Assembly (NCBI RefSeq): GCF_000321225.1
Contig: NW_004450945.1
Span: forward strand, 746,046-810,045
Reading direction: 5' to 3'
Source: Odobenus rosmarus divergens
Lineage: Eukaryota; Chordata; Mammalia; Carnivora; Odobenidae
Length of the DNA stretch: 64,000 nucleotides
Below are positions 11,496 to 23,470 of the stretch, one piece after another (position 1 is the stretch's first letter; every line of letters begins with the position of its first letter). The notes below the pieces were generated by a model. It was not told the origin of the DNA. It saw nothing but the letters and a program-made list of their open reading frames with translations, and searched no databases. Made by a program: the position numbers and the translations under genes.

Positions 11496-11636
11496 GCCTC
11501 TATCAAACCAAAGTGTGGCCGTATGATCAGCTTCTCGTCTGGGGGAGAGAACCCGCATGGAGTGAAGGCAGTAACCAAGGGCCAGAGGTGTGCCGTGGCT
11601 CTATGGTTTACCTTGGACCCACTTTATAGAGAATTG
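11496..11636 (+). CDS. P3H2: P3H2 coding exon 6 of 7: distal His and 2-oxoglutarate-binding Arg
   Basis: This exon has 47 full codons, phase 0 at both ends, with acceptor ttccttag and donor gtgagt. It reads ASIKPKCGRMISFSSGGENP then HGVKAVTKGQRCAVALWFTL and ends DPLYREL. The distal iron-ligand His is at 11556-11558. Ten residues on, Arg at 11586-11588 sits where P4H-alpha has the Lys that binds the 2-oxoglutarate C5 carboxylate (inference by spacing). With HAD in the earlier exon this completes the H-x-D...H...R set. The Gln before that Arg may be a lineage substitution, since I recall Lys in human, but this is from memory. Confidence 0.95.
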
Positions 11637-11758
11637 GTGAGTCTGTGGCCCACCCAGAAGGCCAATTAGATGTTCCAAAGACCTGCTTTATGAACTGATT
11701 TAGCTGAAAAGTCCTTGAATTGATCCATAACCCTTCAGGGATCTTAGAGATCATAAAA

Positions 11759-11783
11759 ATCAATCAATCAATCAATCAATCAA
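11759..11783. repeat. (AATC)n tetranucleotide repeat
   Basis: About six tandem AATC units in the intron just downstream of the distal-His exon. Confidence 0.9.
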
Positions 11784-13430
11784 ACTATTACAGAGTCCTT
11801 TCTTTCTGGTTTCCAACACTGGCTGTGTTTTCTAAGCAAGAATAGATTTTCCTGTTCAGATCCACGATGAAGCAATTAACACATCTGCTGTGTGTAGTGT
11901 GAGTTTGAGAGAACGAAGAAGGGCTAGGAAGGCAACTCTTGATCAGATGGGTTCTAATAAGGGAATGTTTGTGGAAATAGAAATTGAAGTGATGTGTGGC
12001 AGTCTCTAGTTAGTTTTGAGCTTCTTACAAAACTGTGACATCAGGAGAGAGGAACCACTTTCTACTGGGCACCAGGAAGACTGTTTTATTTTCTCAGTAA
12101 ATCATTAAAAAGAGCACTGAATCATTTATGAGACACATGTAGGAGATGGTGAGTCAACGTGAGAGTTTGTTATTATATACTATTATTAACTTAAACATTG
12201 CATAATAACATATTGTTATTATCATATTGGAAGTAGACTCTTAACCTGGATCCCATCCTCCCGGATGCCCCTGGCCAGAGCTTATGGTCTCTCTCTGTGA
12301 GGCTGCAGAGGGAGGAGTTAAGACCAATGGGTATAAGCCCGTGGAAGGAAAATGTCAGCCCAACATAGGAATGACTTTCAAATAGTCACCAATGCTTGGT
12401 GGCATCGTCCGCCTCAGAAGTAGCAAGTTCATTGTCACTCCCGTCAAAGCCTCGGCAACAGCTTGGCACGGGATGCTGATGTTGAAACTGAAACTTCATG
12501 GCAGGGGCTAAACTGGGGTCTTCAGTCTTCTCCAGCCCCGGAAATTGATGAGCTATGAAAATCTAGTCTTTATAATGGTATTCGATCCAGTTTTCTCTTT
12601 GGATACCTAAATTGGATCCAATTTAGTCAGAAACTGTTTAAAATTCATTCTTCTGTCTCATGCTTTTTGCCATCGGATCTAGCTCTCACAGATTTCAGGC
12701 CGCATTCCGTAAGCATTCTTTCACATACTTTGCAGATGTTTATGGAAGATCTCTGTGCCTGGGCAACTCTGCTAGGTAGGCCCTGGGGGTACAAGGGTGA
12801 CAAAGCATGGTCCCTGACCGTGAGGAACTTGGAGAGGTCGACAAGGGCATAGATCTAGGACAGCAATGTGCATTTTGTAGGGGGCATCAAGGAAGACTGA
12901 CTGATAGAGGCTCGCTCCCCACCAAGGAGACAGCCAGGCACCCGAATGGGCAAGAGTGTCCTCCTGGTCCTGGCTGGAGGTGAGGGGGGTGCTGGTAGGG
13001 CACGCAGTTCTGAAAACTTCAAGGAGCACTGAACAGTCTCCCTCAGCTGTGATTCCTTTCTTTCCTTGTGCTTGTCCACTCTAAAACACCAGCATCCCCC
13101 CTTCCCCAACCCAGAACTGTGCTCTTGCACCAGAGAATCTAGGCAAACGAGCTGATGGGGAAGATAACAAATTCTTGGAACATCACCACACTCTTTTCTC
13201 TTTGGTGTTCAATTCAGCAAACACTGAGTCCGTTTCATTACTCAGGATCCCAACCCTCTCTTCCAAGATATTTTCCATCAAATAAAGGAACACAGAGTAA
13301 ATTCTCTTGGCTCATTCCTAATCCAGTGTCAGGAAACTTCTCCAGAATCCAGACAGTAGCGGCATCTAGTGGTCACAGGTGGGAATGACCAGAACCTCTT
13401 CAGCAACTACTAGAAAATTTAGCCTATGGG

Positions 13431-13605
13431 ATTCCCAGACTTCGCTCCGCATTGTAATAAGCTAGGGAGTTTTACAAACTAGTGACATCTGTCTCCATCC
13501 TCAAACATTCTGGCTAAATTGATAAGGAGTGTGACCTGGGTATGGAGAGCTTTAAAAGCTCCCCCAGGTAATTCAAATGTGCAACAAACTTTGGGAGTCC
13601 TGAGT
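13431..13605 (+). mobile_element. MER20-type hAT DNA transposon remnant
   Basis: The sequence resembles the MER20 consensus as remembered: attcccagac...gggagttttac near the start and agctttaaaagctcccccag then gtaattcaaatgtgcaac...tttgggagtcctgag at the end. MER20 is a short non-autonomous hAT-Charlie element common to eutherians. It is diverged, as expected for its age. Boundaries are approximate. Confidence 0.7.
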
Positions 13606-14857
13606 TAGGCGCCTCTTCTCAGATTGAATTCCTGAGCAAGCCTATGGAGGAGTCAACAGAGCTGGCAGATTTCCCTGCTTGTTCTAGATTGTTTTAAAGG
13701 TTATCAGTTCTCAAAGAGTAGTTAGCATTGTAAACACTGAAGGATGCACAATACAGAAGCTTCAGTTCCTTGGACGTGGAGTTCCAGCTCGGGAACTTCT
13801 TCCCTTTCGGGAGAGACATGATTGCAAGGTTGTCTTGCAGCAGTCAGATCTGAGAGTTTGTATCAGTTTTGTACATCAGTTTGTTAAGCAGCAAGTTGTC
13901 GTTTCCGTGTTCATAATGTAGTCCTCAGGCATCTTACTTTGCATGACATCAATTTAGCTTTCTTATTTAGTATATTTAGTCCCTTCGGTTGCCTTTATGG
14001 AGGCATAATTTTCAATGATAGGTCTTGAGTGGAAGGGCTTGTTTGCAAGTGATAAAACAGTTTTTCCATAACTTGCTGCACTGGGCATTGTGCTAGAGAC
14101 TAGTGATAGGGGGTGCAGACTACATAAGACATACCCCTATTTTCAAGGAGCTTGAGGTTAAAATAGAGACATAAGGTGAGGGCTAAAGTAATTAAAACAC
14201 CAGGTAAAATTCAGTAAGATGTGACAAACTAGTTAAGAAACACCAATTCTATTCTAACTGGGGCAAGAAAGCCATGCACCCTCCCCAGCTCCCCCCCATT
14301 CTGGGAAGTTACAGGATAGGACAGACAATATGGTACGTACGTACAGGATAGGAAGCTTCATCTAGACTACATGTCATGGACTAGAGTAGTGATAGAGAAG
14401 GTGAAAGAACATGGAAAGTTGGAGATGCCATTTGGAGGTAGATCAACTGGGCCTGCTGATGGTTTGATGTAGGGGGGAAGGGAAAGCACTGGATATAATG
14501 GTAACATTCAGAAGGACCTTTAACCTAGACTAGGGCTAGGGATTTCTTTGAGAGTAAGGGGCCTTGAGGTAAGTCGGTAAGTTACAGTATAAGGTGAGGT
14601 GAGAAAAGAAGGCAAAGGGGAACCAAAGAAGAGAGAAGGGTCTAAATCAGGCAACTCCTTATAAGCACACCAAGGAGACTGGGCCTGGAACCTCAAACAA
14701 CAGGAACCCATGCAAGGGTTGTGAGCATGAACCCGACAGTGACGTGATCGGGACTGAAATGCAGAGGACCCCTTAGAAGCATGTGCAAGCAGGGTGTGCA
14801 GCGGTGGTATGATTTGGAAGCTGTAGCAGTTGAGCTAAGAGATGGTGAGAACCCATA

Positions 14858-15083
14858 CTTGTGGTTCTATAGTGGGAGCGATTTTGCTTCCTAGGGCACG
14901 TTCGGCAAGGTCTAGGGACGTTTTTAGTTGTCAAAACTTGGAGGGAGGAGCAACCAGGTCCCTGGAGTGGGCAGAGGTCAGGGCTGTTGCTAAAAATTCT
15001 AGTAGGTGCAGGACCGCCCCCAACAACAAAGAATTTTCTGGTCCAAAATGTCAGGAGTGCCACGGTCGAGAAATCTGCCCTAA
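14858..15083 (+). mobile_element. MER5A/B-type hAT DNA transposon remnant
   Basis: It matches remembered MER5A wording along its length: gtggttct...gggagcgattttgc, ggacgtttttagttgtcaaa, cagggctgttgctaaa, ccccaacaacaaagaat, and ccaaaatgtcaggagtgcca ending gagaaatctgcc. It is non-autonomous and intronic to P3H2. The terminal inverted repeats are decayed. Confidence 0.8.
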
Positions 15084-15568
15084 ACTAAGACAACAGTCAT
15101 GGGCCTGTAAAGGGGTGGAAACAGGAGGTAGAACAGACAGGACTTGGTGATTTATCAGATGGGCTGGGCTTTGAGGGCAAATGGGTGAGCAGAGGCGGTC
15201 TTTGCCGAGACAGAGAATTGGCGAGCTGGACCGGTCTAGGTGTGTGGGGAAGAAAACACTGACTCCAGCTGGAACGCCGATTGGAGCACTGAGTCTGAGA
15301 TGCCTATTGAACCACAACATAGAAAGGATGTTCATCAGTTGAATACACAAGACTTCCAGGCAAGAGAGAAATCTTGGAAAGTTATTGCTTAGGACATAAT
15401 GAAGTCAGGAGAAGCCACCACTGGAGGGACGGGGATGAGGGTCAATCCTGAACTGGATCTAGCATCCATCTCTGCACAGATCGATGCCCGGAAGTGTTTG
15501 GGAAGCACCTGCTGCGGGGGCTGACCATGATTCCTGTAACAGAAATGTATCCATTACCTGTTTTGCAG

Positions 15569-15661
15569 GAGCGAATACAGGCCGATGAAGTGATCGCCAT
15601 CCTGGATCAGGAACAGCAAGGGAAGCATGAACTGAATATCAACCCCAAAGATGAGCTATAA
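15569..15661 (+). CDS. P3H2: P3H2 terminal coding exon with KDEL and stop
   Basis: The acceptor is ttttgcag. Thirty codons start ERIQADEVIAILDQEQQGKH and end NINPKDEL, followed by TAA at 15659-15661. KDEL is the ER-retrieval signal bound by KDEL receptors, placing the enzyme with newly made collagen in the ER. The acidic, helix-prone ERIQADEVIAILDQEQ is the usual P3H C-terminal tail. The frame is intact to the natural stop, so this is the true protein end and not a truncation. Confidence 0.96.
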   Translation, partial: ERIQADEVIAILDQEQQGKHELNINPKDEL

Positions 15662-15746
15662 AGATGAGGGAAAGAAAAGTTCTATCAGATATTTATTTAA
15701 GTTGTTAATCTTATGAGAACCCTTTTATTTTTGTACAGAGCCACGG

Positions 15747-15752
15747 TATAAA
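15747..15752 (+). promoter_or_regulatory. candidate variant poly(A) signal TATAAA
   Basis: TATAAA lies 86 bases after the P3H2 stop codon. It is a known weaker variant of AATAAA. Downstream is T/C-rich sequence (15785-15870) that could act as the downstream element. It would give an unusually short 3' UTR, and no transcript evidence is available here. Confidence 0.2.
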
Positions 15753-17099
15753 TTAACAGGCTAATCCAAATCGCCAGATGCCCCTTCCATTCCTGAGGAT
15801 GCTTGCTTTGCCTCCTTCAGCCTGTCCGTCTTGGTTTCTCATCAGGTCATCTCTCCCCTTCCCCTCCGTGCACAGTCACGCATGCACGCGTGCATGTCGT
15901 TTGCTACAGATCCGAAATCTCAAGCAGAGAGAATAAGTTCATTCTTGGCGAAACTACACCTCTCCTGCGTGCTCCAGTTCTAAAGTTAGCATGTGATTTG
16001 GACTCAGAAGCCTTTCTGGCCCCGTGCCCTTCAGCAACACCCTCTCCCAGTGTGGGGGGGCCATGAGCTGGAGTTCCAGGATCCCCCAGCAGGGTTTGCG
16101 CTGCCTCGCGTGTCCCTGGATCCACTCGGAAGAACGCTGCAGGAGATGGAGGGGCCCAGCCTCGCCAGGGCCTTGGTGGACTTACTGGCCCTGGGATTTT
16201 CACCTGAGGACAAATTTACACTGGAAGCTTTGATTCCTCCTCCACAGTGCTCCAGAAAGGACTGCCCGAAGACTTGTGTCTTTAAAAAAAAGGTTGTTGA
16301 AGGGGTTGAAGCAGAAAGACTCTTCACCCCAGTGCCTTTGGAAGAAAATCTTCAATCCCACATGACTCGGAGCATCACCGACACGTTGCCTGAGTGTGGG
16401 GCCCACTGATGAGTAGGGGCATTTTGTAAGAAAAATGGATTTTGGACTGATTCCCATCCTCAGCACGTGTATTTTGGTCTCCCCTCATCTTGGCTGCTAT
16501 CCAGTTCACAGATCGTGCTTGGGTCTGATTGTTTAATACAGGGAGCCTGATCCTAACATCTGGCATTTGTTTTTCTTCTCCCAAACATTTGGTGTATCCT
16601 CAGGTAATGGTTTTTGACTTTGGGGCAGCCCAGGGACAGCACTGGGCTCTGACTTGTTTGGCTGGCAGCTGCTTCAGGGCCACAAAGAAAGTGGAAACAG
16701 TGCTTTTGAAGGCATGGAAATGGTTAACAGAGGTGTTCGTCCAGAGAACATCTGGTCCTAGGCCAGAATTCTAAGGGAGCCCTGCAGAGACATTATTCGG
16801 GGTGGGGCTGGGGTGGTTCTAGTCTCGGGAAGCCTACTAACCGGTGGGAGATTATTTGCCTCTGTGAGGGGCTCTAGTAGGGGTAGTAGTTCTTAAGAAA
16901 ATCAGCAGTTCTAAACATTCTCTGAAAAATCACATTTATTGGTTGCCATTTATGATCTTGCTTGATGGTTAAGCACATTCATCCTTTGAGACTGAAAAAT
17001 TGAGTCACAGTGAGTTATGTGATTTCCATCTGATTTCCACCCCAACCTTCAGCTGGGAGAAGGGAAGGAGCATTAGGCTGTAACCCCAGCTGGATCCAG

Positions 17100-17215
17100 T
17101 ATGCCCTGCTGTGTGACCTGGAGCTACTGTCTCTCCCTTTCTGGGCTTCAGTTTCCTTATCCAAAAATGACATAACAGGTTAAATTGCTCCCAAAAGCCC
17201 TTCCGCCTCTTGCTT
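17100..17215 (+). mobile_element. MIR SINE fragment
   Basis: tgctgtgtgacctggagcta...ttctgggcttcagtttcctt atcc...aaatgacataacaggtt follows the MIR core-to-tail order (tgtgacctt...cctcagtttcctcatctgtaaaatg). It lies at the end of the putative P3H2 3' UTR region. Confidence 0.7.
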
Positions 17216-17220
17216 TAAAT

Positions 17221-17350
17221 ACAACACAAACAATGAATCATGGAACACTACATCAAAAACTGATGATGTACTGTATGGTGACTAACATAACATAATAAAA
17301 TAAAATAAAATTTAAAAATAAATAAATAAATAAATAAATAACGACACAAA
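17221..17350 (+). mobile_element. 5'-truncated carnivore L1 3' end with AT-rich tail
   Basis: aatcatggaacactacatca...ctgtatggtgactaacataa is the 3' terminus common to carnivore L1 copies (recognised from memory). It is followed by (AATAAA/AAAT)n to about 17340. ACAACACAAA at 17221-17230 and ACGACACAAA at 17341-17350 look like a target-site duplication with one mismatch. Only about 70 bases of L1 remain. The tail supplies AATAAA at 17294-17299. Confidence 0.75.
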
Positions 17351-20300
17351 GCAAATCAAAGACAAAAACAAGGCCGATTTTAGAAATAGGCACAGATTCA
17401 ACCGAATTTACTTCGGCAAACATTTTGAGACTTGTGAATGGGTTCCCTGTGTGTCTCTGTGATTTTTAAAACTTTAAGCCCAATTTTAGGGCTAAAACTC
17501 CCTGAGCTTTGAAAAGGTAGATCTCTGTTTGTTTGCCGTCTCACCGAGAAGTGTTTGCTGGCATGCAGATCTGCTGATAGGAGAATCTGGGCAAGATCTA
17601 ATTTCTGTTTTCTGGCAACGAGGCATCAACAAAGAAAACAAGCTTTGGCTCCGTGTATTCCCGCTTCCTGGGTGCCGTGGGAGCTCCAGCAGAGGCAGGG
17701 ACTCCGGAACAGATGTGGAGATTCTGCCCCACATAAAGTGGGCGACGGCCTCCAGAGCTGTGGCGCGGGTCAGCATCTTGTGCCATGTGCTGATTGCACA
17801 GAGCAGTGATTCCTGTTTTTCAGGTTGCCCGTGTTGTTGTACCCCTGGGATAGCGTGTATCCACTAGGGCATTTACCTCTTAATCTGCTCCCCATCAAAC
17901 CATACATAATTGTATTCAGATAGGTAGGGAGTGTCTGCGGAGGACTTGAGACCAATCTGAGCCAGGGCTGCTGAAGGGAGTTATGTGAGAAGGCCCGACC
18001 AGGGGCGTGGGGGTGCTGAGGTCCTGGCCCAGGGCGGCGGCTGCTAGAGGAAGGGGTGCCCTTTTTGATTTGGCCAAAGAAGGTGCTTGCTCCCCAGTCT
18101 CTGGACCCGGAGGGCTGTGTCTATACAGAAAGGGTGCATTTTTCTGATTCACTCAGCAGTGCTGTGTGTGTGCTAGAAACAGCCCTGGCTGAAAGGCCCA
18201 CTTTCTAGGACCTCAAGCCCAGGCCTCTTCAGCTCAGCTGCACTTGGGAAACTACCACTTGTCTGATGACCATTGGGTGAAAAGCCTGCAGTTTCACAGA
18301 GCTTTGACTTTCACCCTCTTACTGTGCTGGGTGCTTATAACACAGAGCATGCTTCCCCGCTAGTACTCGGGGAGTTGTTCTGGGTACGGATCCTGAGGCC
18401 CACTTTCCAGATGAGGAAATGAACAGCAGGGAAGGGAAGTTGGAGCTTGTGATCACTCAGCTTGGAATGTCTGCGTGTGAGGTAGGAGCACAGCCTTTTG
18501 AAGAGGACGGAGAAAAAAAGTACCAGGGTTGTTTGCTCCCTGGGCCGTGCTTTCAGGAATATTAAATATAAAATGATACAATAATGTGAAGAGAAAACTA
18601 CGATTTTTATAAAATCTGAACTTTTGCTCCTCTCTCATCTTCCTGCTGAGTGATATGTGAAGGCATATTTCCCCTTCTCTCCTCAGAGATGTATTGAATA
18701 CAGGTTGTGTAATTCAATGAGATCAGCCCCACTTTCGAAAAAATACCATGTGCCAGAGGCTTTCTGCCTTCATGAAGCTCACAAAAGGAAAAGGTTCTAG
18801 TCAGGTGTCTTTTTCCGCTTCCTTCAAAGCAGAGAGACTCTTGAGCATAAATTTCTTCTTGAGGAAACACTGACAGGGGACAGAGTGATATTCTTGGATG
18901 TGAGAGGTGCTTTCTTCAGAGCCCTGAATATAGATTATTTGACAAGAAATTTTAGCTTTAGTGCAGTCTCCATCATTAGTGGGCACATAGAATTTTTTGG
19001 CGCTTATTCAGCTGAGGAGAAGCCACGGAATGAGTCACTACCATTTAATAATATATACCTGTGAGTTTTAATTGAAGTACAAATGCTGAATTATTTCACG
19101 TAAGACAGCCACAGGGAACAGATCCCTCACTGACGTCAAGGAAGGAGGTAATGGGGGCCACCTCACCAATTCCTTATGCCAAATAATGAAACACTCTGAG
19201 GTGACTGACAGTGGTATGGCTGAGAAGTGGGGAAAAGTTTAACTCTTCCCACATCCAGAACTCCTCAGGGAAACAGGAGTCATTTGGCAAAAACTCCAAA
19301 CCACAAGTTAAATTTGGGCCATTGGTTACGATCCCTCTCCTCCTCCTGCCAAGAAGCCTGCGATGTGAAGTGACCTCCCCACCTAGTCCCACAGCCCACC
19401 CGCAAATCCCCTACTCCCGGATAATTTGATGTTTCCAACATAAGACATAAAGCTGTTTTGTCTGGGACCTGGTCGATTTCTTTAGACACATTGAGGCACA
19501 TAACCTCAACCACTCTTTGAGCTCACTGCTGGGCTGGAGCTGCAGACTCATGCTGGTAGACCTTCCCCCTTATCTCCCATCCCCGGGAAAATCACCATGT
19601 TCTCCGTACCCGCTGCTGACCTCTGAGACCAAACAATGCCAAGTCTGGAACAATCTGATCATCGATCTTGGCCTGCTCTTTAATGGATGGCATCTGCCAT
19701 GTAAAAAATTGGCATGGCGAGTCACCTCTGCCTGCAAAAATCTGGTTAAGGGCTCACAAGAAAAATAACCAAGCAGGATGTTCCTGCCCTCTCTTTCCCT
19801 GCCACACATTGCTAGGAGGAAAATCTGAATGCTCCTTTCATTCAATATACAACCCACCTTTTCTAGCCACTTGATATGATGTACCTGAAAGGAGGGGACA
19901 GAAGGTGACAAGGGCAGAGTTTGAGAGCCTTTCCACTTTATGGGTCCTCCTCAGTCATCTGTTCTGGAAGGGCCACCCACCTGCTTTCTTCATGCCAGTC
20001 TCCACTTCAGCAGTGAATTAGGGGTCATCCATCTATCTGGGAACTCTTGCCCTTGGCCCCTCTTGTCAGATTTAGGGGCTTTCCCCTCTTGATGGCAGTG
20101 TGATGGCAGAGGCTTTGGAAACCCTAGCCAGCTTGTAGTTAAACCCTGCCTTCTTCTCCCACGTTGACGTGTCTACCGCCGAATTACTACCTGATGGTAG
20201 GCGGGGATAGAAATGAGAACCAGGGAAGAGGCATTACCTGCTATGTCTCATCTTTTTCCACTTGTAAATCATACATCCCATTGTTTCAAAGGGTTGTAAT

Positions 20301-23040
20301 CATGGTTGGCATTTATAAAGCCTTTTTATGGTCTCGAAGCACTTGGCAATCATATGTAACTACACAATTATCTTGAGAGACACATCAGTGTAACCTTCTT
20401 TTTGTAAACAGGGCAAACGAACAGTCACCGTGGAGGGTAATGGCGAAGCTCTGGTCACTCATGAATTCATTAATCAGATGGTTTTTGAGTGGCTACTCTG
20501 CAGTGGGTTTAAGGAGGTATTCAAAAACGACTAAGATCCCAGCCCTTTGAAGAATTCAAAGTAAAGTAGAAAAATACATATGAACAAATGAAACAATACA
20601 AAATGAGGTGAGTGAGTGCTGTGATAAAGGGTTATAATAGAAGCAGGGACCAAAAGAAGGCCATGTGAAGGGAGAAACAAGGGAGTGCTTGCAGAGAGGG
20701 AAAGCCTCACAGAAAAGGTGACATTTTGGCTGGGTCTTGAGTGCCCGCTCTGCCACCAGTAAGCAGAAGTGAGTCATGTGACCTCTCATTCCACCACAGT
20801 GTCCTCCACTGAAAAAGTATGGGATTTGACCGGGGTGATTTCCGGGGTTCTGAAACATTAGGCTGTCAGAGAGCAGTTCGTATAAAAGTTGGTGTTCCGG
20901 AAGGGGGCGGAATGAGATATTTACTGCGGATAGCCCTGGGAAAGCACTTTAATGAATGCTGTGAAAATCCAAATAAATACCAGTTTAAGTTTTATGTTAT
21001 TTCCTTATGAGGAGGTATATTTAAGTAGGTGGGGCGAAGCTGCCAAGGACCATGATTCTTATTGAAAAGCAGAGGAGCCGCGAGTGTCAGGGGAAGCGGA
21101 AGTGAACTCTGGCCTTCCGGGGGCTCTTCCGGTGGCCTCGCCCTCTGCCTGCAAGTCCGAGAAACTTCCTATCTCCCATGCCCTGGAGGCAGTCCACGCT
21201 CTCAAATTCTTCACCTTTCATCTCAGAGATGGGAATAATGAGCATATCCCAGCATATCACCTGAAGATAGGTGCATTGTCTGAAAAGCCTAAAGCATTTG
21301 GTAAAATTAGTCAAGCTTTTAGCAAAACCGGAAATCTATGCAATAGTTTTAGTGCGGACATCTCTTCCAATGTCGGACAGGGAACAGGGTTTCAGAGGCT
21401 TTGGGAATCCCTGGAAGCAAGCAATCTCCAAGAGGAGTTAATGAGGCCCATTTGCCTCATTTCAAACCAAAGGGCTGAATAGGACGTCATGTTGTAAGTC
21501 TCCAATCACACTTACTCTGTTTGGTCCCTGTACCTGTTTTTGGTTTGTTCAACTTTTAAAATGCCTTTGAAGGTCTTAGGCAATTACACTGCTTAGATTC
21601 AGAATAAATTATAGAGCCCCGAGGCTTAGAGGCCAACTTCAAGGCTTCTGGTCACCAGAGTAAGATCCTGGGCTCTCGTGATATTCCAACGTTCAGCAAC
21701 GTTTACTGAACAGACACCACTATTTCTACTTGATTTGAAGTTCAGAGTTTCAAGACCTGTTATTCTCACAAGATAATATGAATTAGAAGTACACTGCTTT
21801 GCAGTGAATATTGGTAAGTGAATGAGGCCTGTTTAGCTTTTTCCCCCCTCAGTGTCCAAAATAAAGTTGTAACAACGTTTTTTAGCAAATTGGGTTCTGA
21901 GTAGTCATGATTTGAAATGTGTCCTGTTTTTAGCTACTTAGTACAAGTGAAGAACAGGCTTGAAGGCACTGTTGGCCCTCCCTTGACTGGGCAGGGTCAA
22001 GATTCCTGGAAGAATGTCCACTTTCCTTCATTGTTTATAGCATGGTGGTCACTAAGTGTTTGGCCACCTTCCAGTAGACAAGGTCGTGATTCACATACAG
22101 GGAAAAAGAAGCCCGGAGTAGATGAACACTTTGCCCTAAGTCAAAGTCACAGTAGATGTGAGTTTCCTGAGTGGAAACTAAGTGGTTGGACTCTCTCAGG
22201 ACACCGCAGTCCTGACCATTTTTTTAGGAATCTCTAGGAGGCAAGAGGAACTCGTATGGACCTATGTGACCCCAGGACTCACCACCCCTGACACCCTAGT
22301 GGAAATCTAGAAGGAGGCTACTGTCTTCAGCAAGATGGTTGCTACCCTGACTCTGAGTGTGCCAGGTATGATTATGGCTCTGTTCAAACATGCTCTGGTT
22401 TCCTCCCAGGGAGCACTTTGAGCCTCCTCTGAACTTCCAGGCCGCAGGGCTGAGCACAGGGTACAGATTTTTCTTCCAGACATTTGGCATCTGTGTAATG
22501 ACTTTTGTCTCTAAGGGTAATAAAAGTACATCAGATGTTGCTCCCTGTACCATGAACTTGGCTTTGAAGCACCAGTGAGCCACTTCAAAGGATCGGCACC
22601 ATGTGGAGCTTCTGTTTCTGGGGACTCTGCTCTGTCAAGGTGTGCACATCAACCTGGGACACAGTGCCTACCAAGGCACCTACCACTAAAGACCGGTTGT
22701 CAAATATGTCAAAGGTGACAAATTGGCATACTGAAAGCTTCAAACCACGCAGCCTTCAGAATCAGAATAGAATATACATCATGCTTTGAACGTTGTGGGG
22801 AAGAAAAATGCATCATTTACATGGAGAATGATTTACAAATTAAACAAAAAGAGATCGGAGTGGCCTTCAGAGCTCAGCATAGGGTGCTTTTGGTCATTGT
22901 TTGTCTGAAGTCCACACTGACCTGTTCAGAGCTGTTTAGACTAGAAAGATGAAGCCAGTGGTGAAAGCTTAAGGGAGAATCACAGACAAAATTAAGTTCT
23001 TTATTTATAATTCAGCAAATCAAGGCCACTGCAAACAGCA
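17351..23040. other. intergenic, no gene recognised
   Basis: Unique-looking sequence with short chance ORFs on both strands. Old dispersed-repeat signatures are seen at about 18370-18450 (ccagatgaggaaatgaacagc), 20455-20745 (tggttttt...ggctgggtcttgag) and 20760-20960 (MIR-like). I see no splice-consistent coding pattern or protein family in any frame. Confidence 0.5.
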
Positions 23041-23470
23041 GACTCCAAGTTGGAAGGGGTTTGGAGAGCATCAGGTCCAACACCCCTTATATAATTTAGA
23101 GCTGGGGACACGGAGGCCCAGAGAAGAAATTTATTTACCCAACTTTGTACACAGGTTACTGGTAGAATCTGGACTTAAACCCAGGTCACCCAACTCCTGG
23201 TCCAGAGCTCCATCATGGGGTCAGGGTAGAGCAGCACGGAAGAGCACAGGCTTTGTGCCACCCAGACAGGGAATATTTGCAGCCTTCTCCCAGCTCTCTG
23301 ATTACGGACACATTTCTTATCCCCTCATATACAATGTCTTTGTCTGTAAAAGAGCAAGTAATACTTATCTGTTGAGCTATCTGAAGATTTAATTGAGCCA
23401 GTAGGAGGAAAATGTCAAACACCTCCCAGGCAACCATTAAAAAGCAATTGTTATTTTTACTACATGAGGA
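23041..23470. repeat. two old dispersed repeats (tandem neighbours), second MIR
   Basis: 23041-23213 reads like the diverged class ...ggaaggggtttggagagcatc...ggaggcccagagaagaaa...ggacttaaacccaggtcacc. 23220-23455 reads like MIR in + orientation: agagcacaggctttg, tctgtaaaagagcaagtaat, gatttaattgagccagtagg. Both are ancient and diverged; boundaries are approximate. Confidence 0.55.

Larger units (their letters stand above)
11637..15568. other. P3H2 intron (3.9 kb)
   Basis: Donor gtgagt, acceptor ttttgcag. It holds an AATC repeat (11759-11783), a MER20-type element (about 13431-13605), a recurring old repeat (about 14068-14270 and again 14400-14760) and a MER5-type element (about 14858-15083). 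No extra exon is seen. Confidence 0.65.
1..15661 (+). other. P3H2: P3H2 gene, 3' portion (introns and last seven coding exons)
   Basis: Prolyl 3-hydroxylase 2 acts in the ER lumen, converting proline to 3-hydroxyproline in Gly-Pro-4Hyp triplets of collagen chains, notably basement-membrane type IV. It uses Fe(II), 2-oxoglutarate, O2 and ascorbate (family knowledge). Seen here: seven exons with GT-AG borders and compatible phases (2-0-0-1-2-0-0 at their 5' ends, counted as bases already supplied by the preceding exon modulo the reading frame) join into one open frame ending in KDEL. Together they give 800 coding bases plus a stop, about 267 residues of a protein that is about 708 residues in human. 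No preceding coding exon is found in 1-3622, so that stretch is intron. Wording such as GPLLYENITF, HPIHADNC and DDFEGGEFIF distinguishes P3H2 from P3H1 and P3H3 as I recall them. No frameshift or lost catalytic residue is seen. Confidence 0.95.
15662..17290 (+). other. P3H2: P3H2 3' untranslated region, 3' end uncertain
   Basis: Sequence after the KDEL stop. The first 150 bases are A/T-rich with an ATTTATTTA element at 15691-15699. The part from about 15.8 to 16.4 kb is distinctly GC-richer and contains only chance reading frames. I see no AATAAA between the stop and 17.29 kb. A TATAAA variant at 15747-15752 is the only early candidate; the first AATAAA (17294-17299) is in an L1-derived tail. 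The end coordinate given is therefore an upper guess. A MIR-like segment sits near 17.1 kb. Confidence 0.5.

Noticed and set aside
15993..16409. 138-codon ORF after the P3H2 stop
   Set aside because: It lies in the presumed 3' UTR with overlapping alternatives on both strands; GC-rich composition explains it.
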